Source of the DNA: an uncultured euryarchaeote
GTDB taxonomy: Archaea; Thermoplasmatota; Thermoplasmata; UBA10834
Direction of reading: 5' to 3'
Length of the DNA stretch: 6,759 nt
NCBI GenBank assembly: GCA_937872085.1
Contig: CALMQK010000276.1
Span: 1-6,759, forward strand
Every line of letters begins with the position of its first letter. The stretch's first letter is position 1. Shown piece by piece: positions 5,325 to 6,759 of this stretch. Below the pieces are notes generated by a model that saw only the letters and a list, made by a program, of their open reading frames with translations, did not search any database and had not been told where the DNA came from. Made by a program: the position numbers and the translations under genes.

Positions 5325-6759
5325 ACGACACGAGCAAGAGACTCGCAGTTCTTGAGACCATCAACAGGCTCAACTCGAAGCTGAGGGACATAAAGTCAGA
5401 CCAAGAGGCCTTCCTCATCATAGCGTCTGAGCTCAAGGAGATATCCGGAGCGGACTATGCCGGAATAGCCCTCGTCGAGAAAGGCGATTCTCAGCTGAAG
5501 TTCATGGGCTCGGTCGGTGTGCCCGCTCGGGAAGCGCCGATGCCATCGATTGATTTCGATGTGGCTTTTAGGAAAAGGATGTCGGAAGCCAACCGCTCGG
5601 TCGTCTTCAGAGTGGACTCACAGACGGAACTCCCCGCCAGCGCCCATGCGCTCGCGAAGGCACTCGAGGTCGAGCAGGTGATCGCGTGTTCCATTCTTCT
5701 CAGAAGCGAGTTCCTCGGTTACCTGATAGTCGGTAACAGGAAAGGGAGCACATCTTTCACTAAGGAGCTTGAAGAACTCCTCATTGCAGTTGCCGATGAC
5801 ATCTCGATGGTCGTCGAGAGCGTTCGCGGATCGCTCGAGGTCAGACGTGCGAAAGAGGATACCGAGCGCATGCTTGCCTTGGCACCAGTAGGCATATTCA
5901 CGTGCGATTCGAAGGGCATATTCACCTCGGTCAACAAGCAGATGATGACCATATTCGATGTGGCCTCCGAGAACGACTTGATAAGAACAAGCGTCTTCGA
6001 GCTTCCGGTGATTTCAAAATCGGGCCTGGACGGACTGCTCATGTCCGGCATGGAGGGTCACGAGGGGGAGAAGGCCGACGTTCATATGGTGCCCCGTTCC
6101 GATAAGGCGTTCTACCTGCATGTCAAGGTCACCCCCATCAAATCCGCGAGCGGAGACACGCAGGGCGTGCTCTTCGTCGCGATGGACATCACGTCGAAGG
6201 TGAGGTTGCAGAACCAACTTGAGAGGTCCTACGAGAAGCTGACGCAGACCTATGAGGAGTTGGAGCGCGTGACGAAGATGAAGACCCAGTTCATCGACAT
6301 CGTCTCTCACGAGCTCAGGACACCCCTGACAGTGATGCGAGGTTACATAGACCTCATCGAATCCGAGTATTCTGCCAAGCTCGAGCCGAAGTTCGCCTCG
6401 CGCCTGAAGATCATCAAGGCCAACACCGACAAGCTCTACGGGCTCGTCGAAAGCATGCTGGATGTCAGCCGGCTCGAGAAGGGTTCACTGCAGATCCATC
6501 TGGAACCAGTGCGCGTTGATGCGATACTCGGTGAGATCGTTGAGGGTCGGATGCACGACGCCGAGATCAAGAAACAGACGCTTCAGATGGAAGTCGAGGG
6601 CCAGCTCCCGTTGATCATGGCTGACAGGCGGAGGCTGAAGGACGTCTTCAGCAACCTCGTCGACAATGCGTTGAAGTATACTCAGGATGGTGGGCGGATC
6701 CAGGTCAGCGCCAGGGACGAGGGTCGGATGCTCCATGTCTGGGTGAAGGACAACGGCGT
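5318..6759 (+). CDS. Soluble GAF-PAS sensor histidine kinase, C-terminus cut by window edge
   Basis: This sensor kinase autophosphorylates a histidine and passes the phosphate to a response regulator not seen here. The 480 visible residues have no membrane segment or signal peptide, so it senses cytoplasmic signals. Order: an N-terminal helix (about 1-25); a GAF domain (about 28-172, from FLIIASELKEISGADYAGIA to SFTKELEELLIAVADDI); a linking helix; a PAS domain (about 185-292, MLALAPVGIFTCDSKG to GVLFVAMDITSK); a coiled coil (about 293-318); a HisKA domain with H-box FIDIVSHELRTPL and phospho-acceptor H331; and a HATPase domain with N-box NLVDNALKY (446-454, N450) and the G1 start VKDNG (476-480), where the window ends. 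About 50 residues are missing. The frame has a stop at 5252-5254 and no ATG or GTG before the GAF domain; TTG at 5318, seven bases after GGAAGGT, is the only good start. No heme or chromophore-binding residue is obvious. Confidence 0.9.
   Translation, partial: MVDDTSKRLAVLETINRLNSKLRDIKSDQEAFLIIASELKEISGADYAGIALVEKGDSQLKFMGSVGVPAREAPMPSIDFDVAFRKRMSEANRSVVFRVDSQTELPASAHALAKALEVEQVIACSILLRSEFLGYLIVGNRKGSTSFTKELEELLIAVADDISMVVESVRGSLEVRRAKEDTERMLALAPVGIFTCDSKGIFTSVNKQMMTIFDVASENDLIRTSVFELPVISKSGLDGLLMSGMEGHEGEKADVHMVPRSDKAFYLHVKVTPIKSASGDTQGVLFVAMDITSKVRLQNQLERSYEKLTQTYEELERVTKMKTQFIDIVSHELRTPLTVMRGYIDLIESEYSAKLEPKFASRLKIIKANTDKLYGLVESMLDVSRLEKGSLQIHLEPVRVDAILGEIVEGRMHDAEIKKQTLQMEVEGQLPLIMADRRRLKDVFSNLVDNALKYTQDGGRIQVSARDEGRMLHVWVKDNG

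Overview
The window is a moderately GC-rich stretch of archaeal chromosome, most likely from an uncultured euryarchaeote of the Thermoplasmatota type. The archaeal call rests on CDP-archaeol synthase (CarS, an enzyme of archaeal ether-lipid synthesis), an XPD/Rad3 helicase with an iron-sulfur domain, archaeal TATA boxes (TTTATATA, TATAAATA), genes that look leaderless, and several GTG/TTG start choices. The Thermoplasmatota placement is weaker: it comes from the resemblance of the 139-residue hypothetical protein to a small family I remember from that group. I see no rRNA, tRNA, CRISPR array, insertion sequence or phage gene.

Layout. Positions 1-3315 hold a minus-strand run read from right to left: a small hypothetical protein (2896-3315), an XPD-like helicase (848-2806), carS (238-801) and the first 75 codons of pyrE (1-225, cut by the window edge). 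The gaps shrink along the run (89, 46 and 12 bases), and the pyrE ribosome binding site overlaps the carS stop codon, so carS and pyrE are almost certainly co-transcribed. A divergent region with a strong TATA box (3316-3506) separates this run from a plus-strand thiamine-binding (MTH1187/YkoF-like) gene (3507-3812). That gene converges across a small hairpin with a minus-strand three-helix membrane protein (3845-4234) that has its own TTTATATA promoter. A roughly 400-base stretch without a confident gene (4250-4646) contains an 11-bp bulged hairpin and a possible 40-codon small ORF. Then come a minus-strand gamma-carbonic-anhydrase-like hexapeptide protein (4647-5171) and, divergently, a soluble GAF-PAS histidine kinase (5318 to the window end, cut in its ATPase domain) that appears to start at TTG.

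Function. The best-supported functional link is carS-pyrE: PyrE is on the de novo pyrimidine path that ends in UTP and CTP, and CarS consumes CTP to activate the archaeal lipid precursor. The other genes look like ordinary single chromosomal functions (repair or transcription-related helicase, vitamin binding, signalling). The points most worth a second look are the gamma-carbonic-anhydrase homologue, whose first zinc-ligand histidine aligns with glutamate and whose catalytic glutamine aligns with methionine, and the hairpin plus small ORF in the long intergenic stretch. I found no convincing new multi-gene system.
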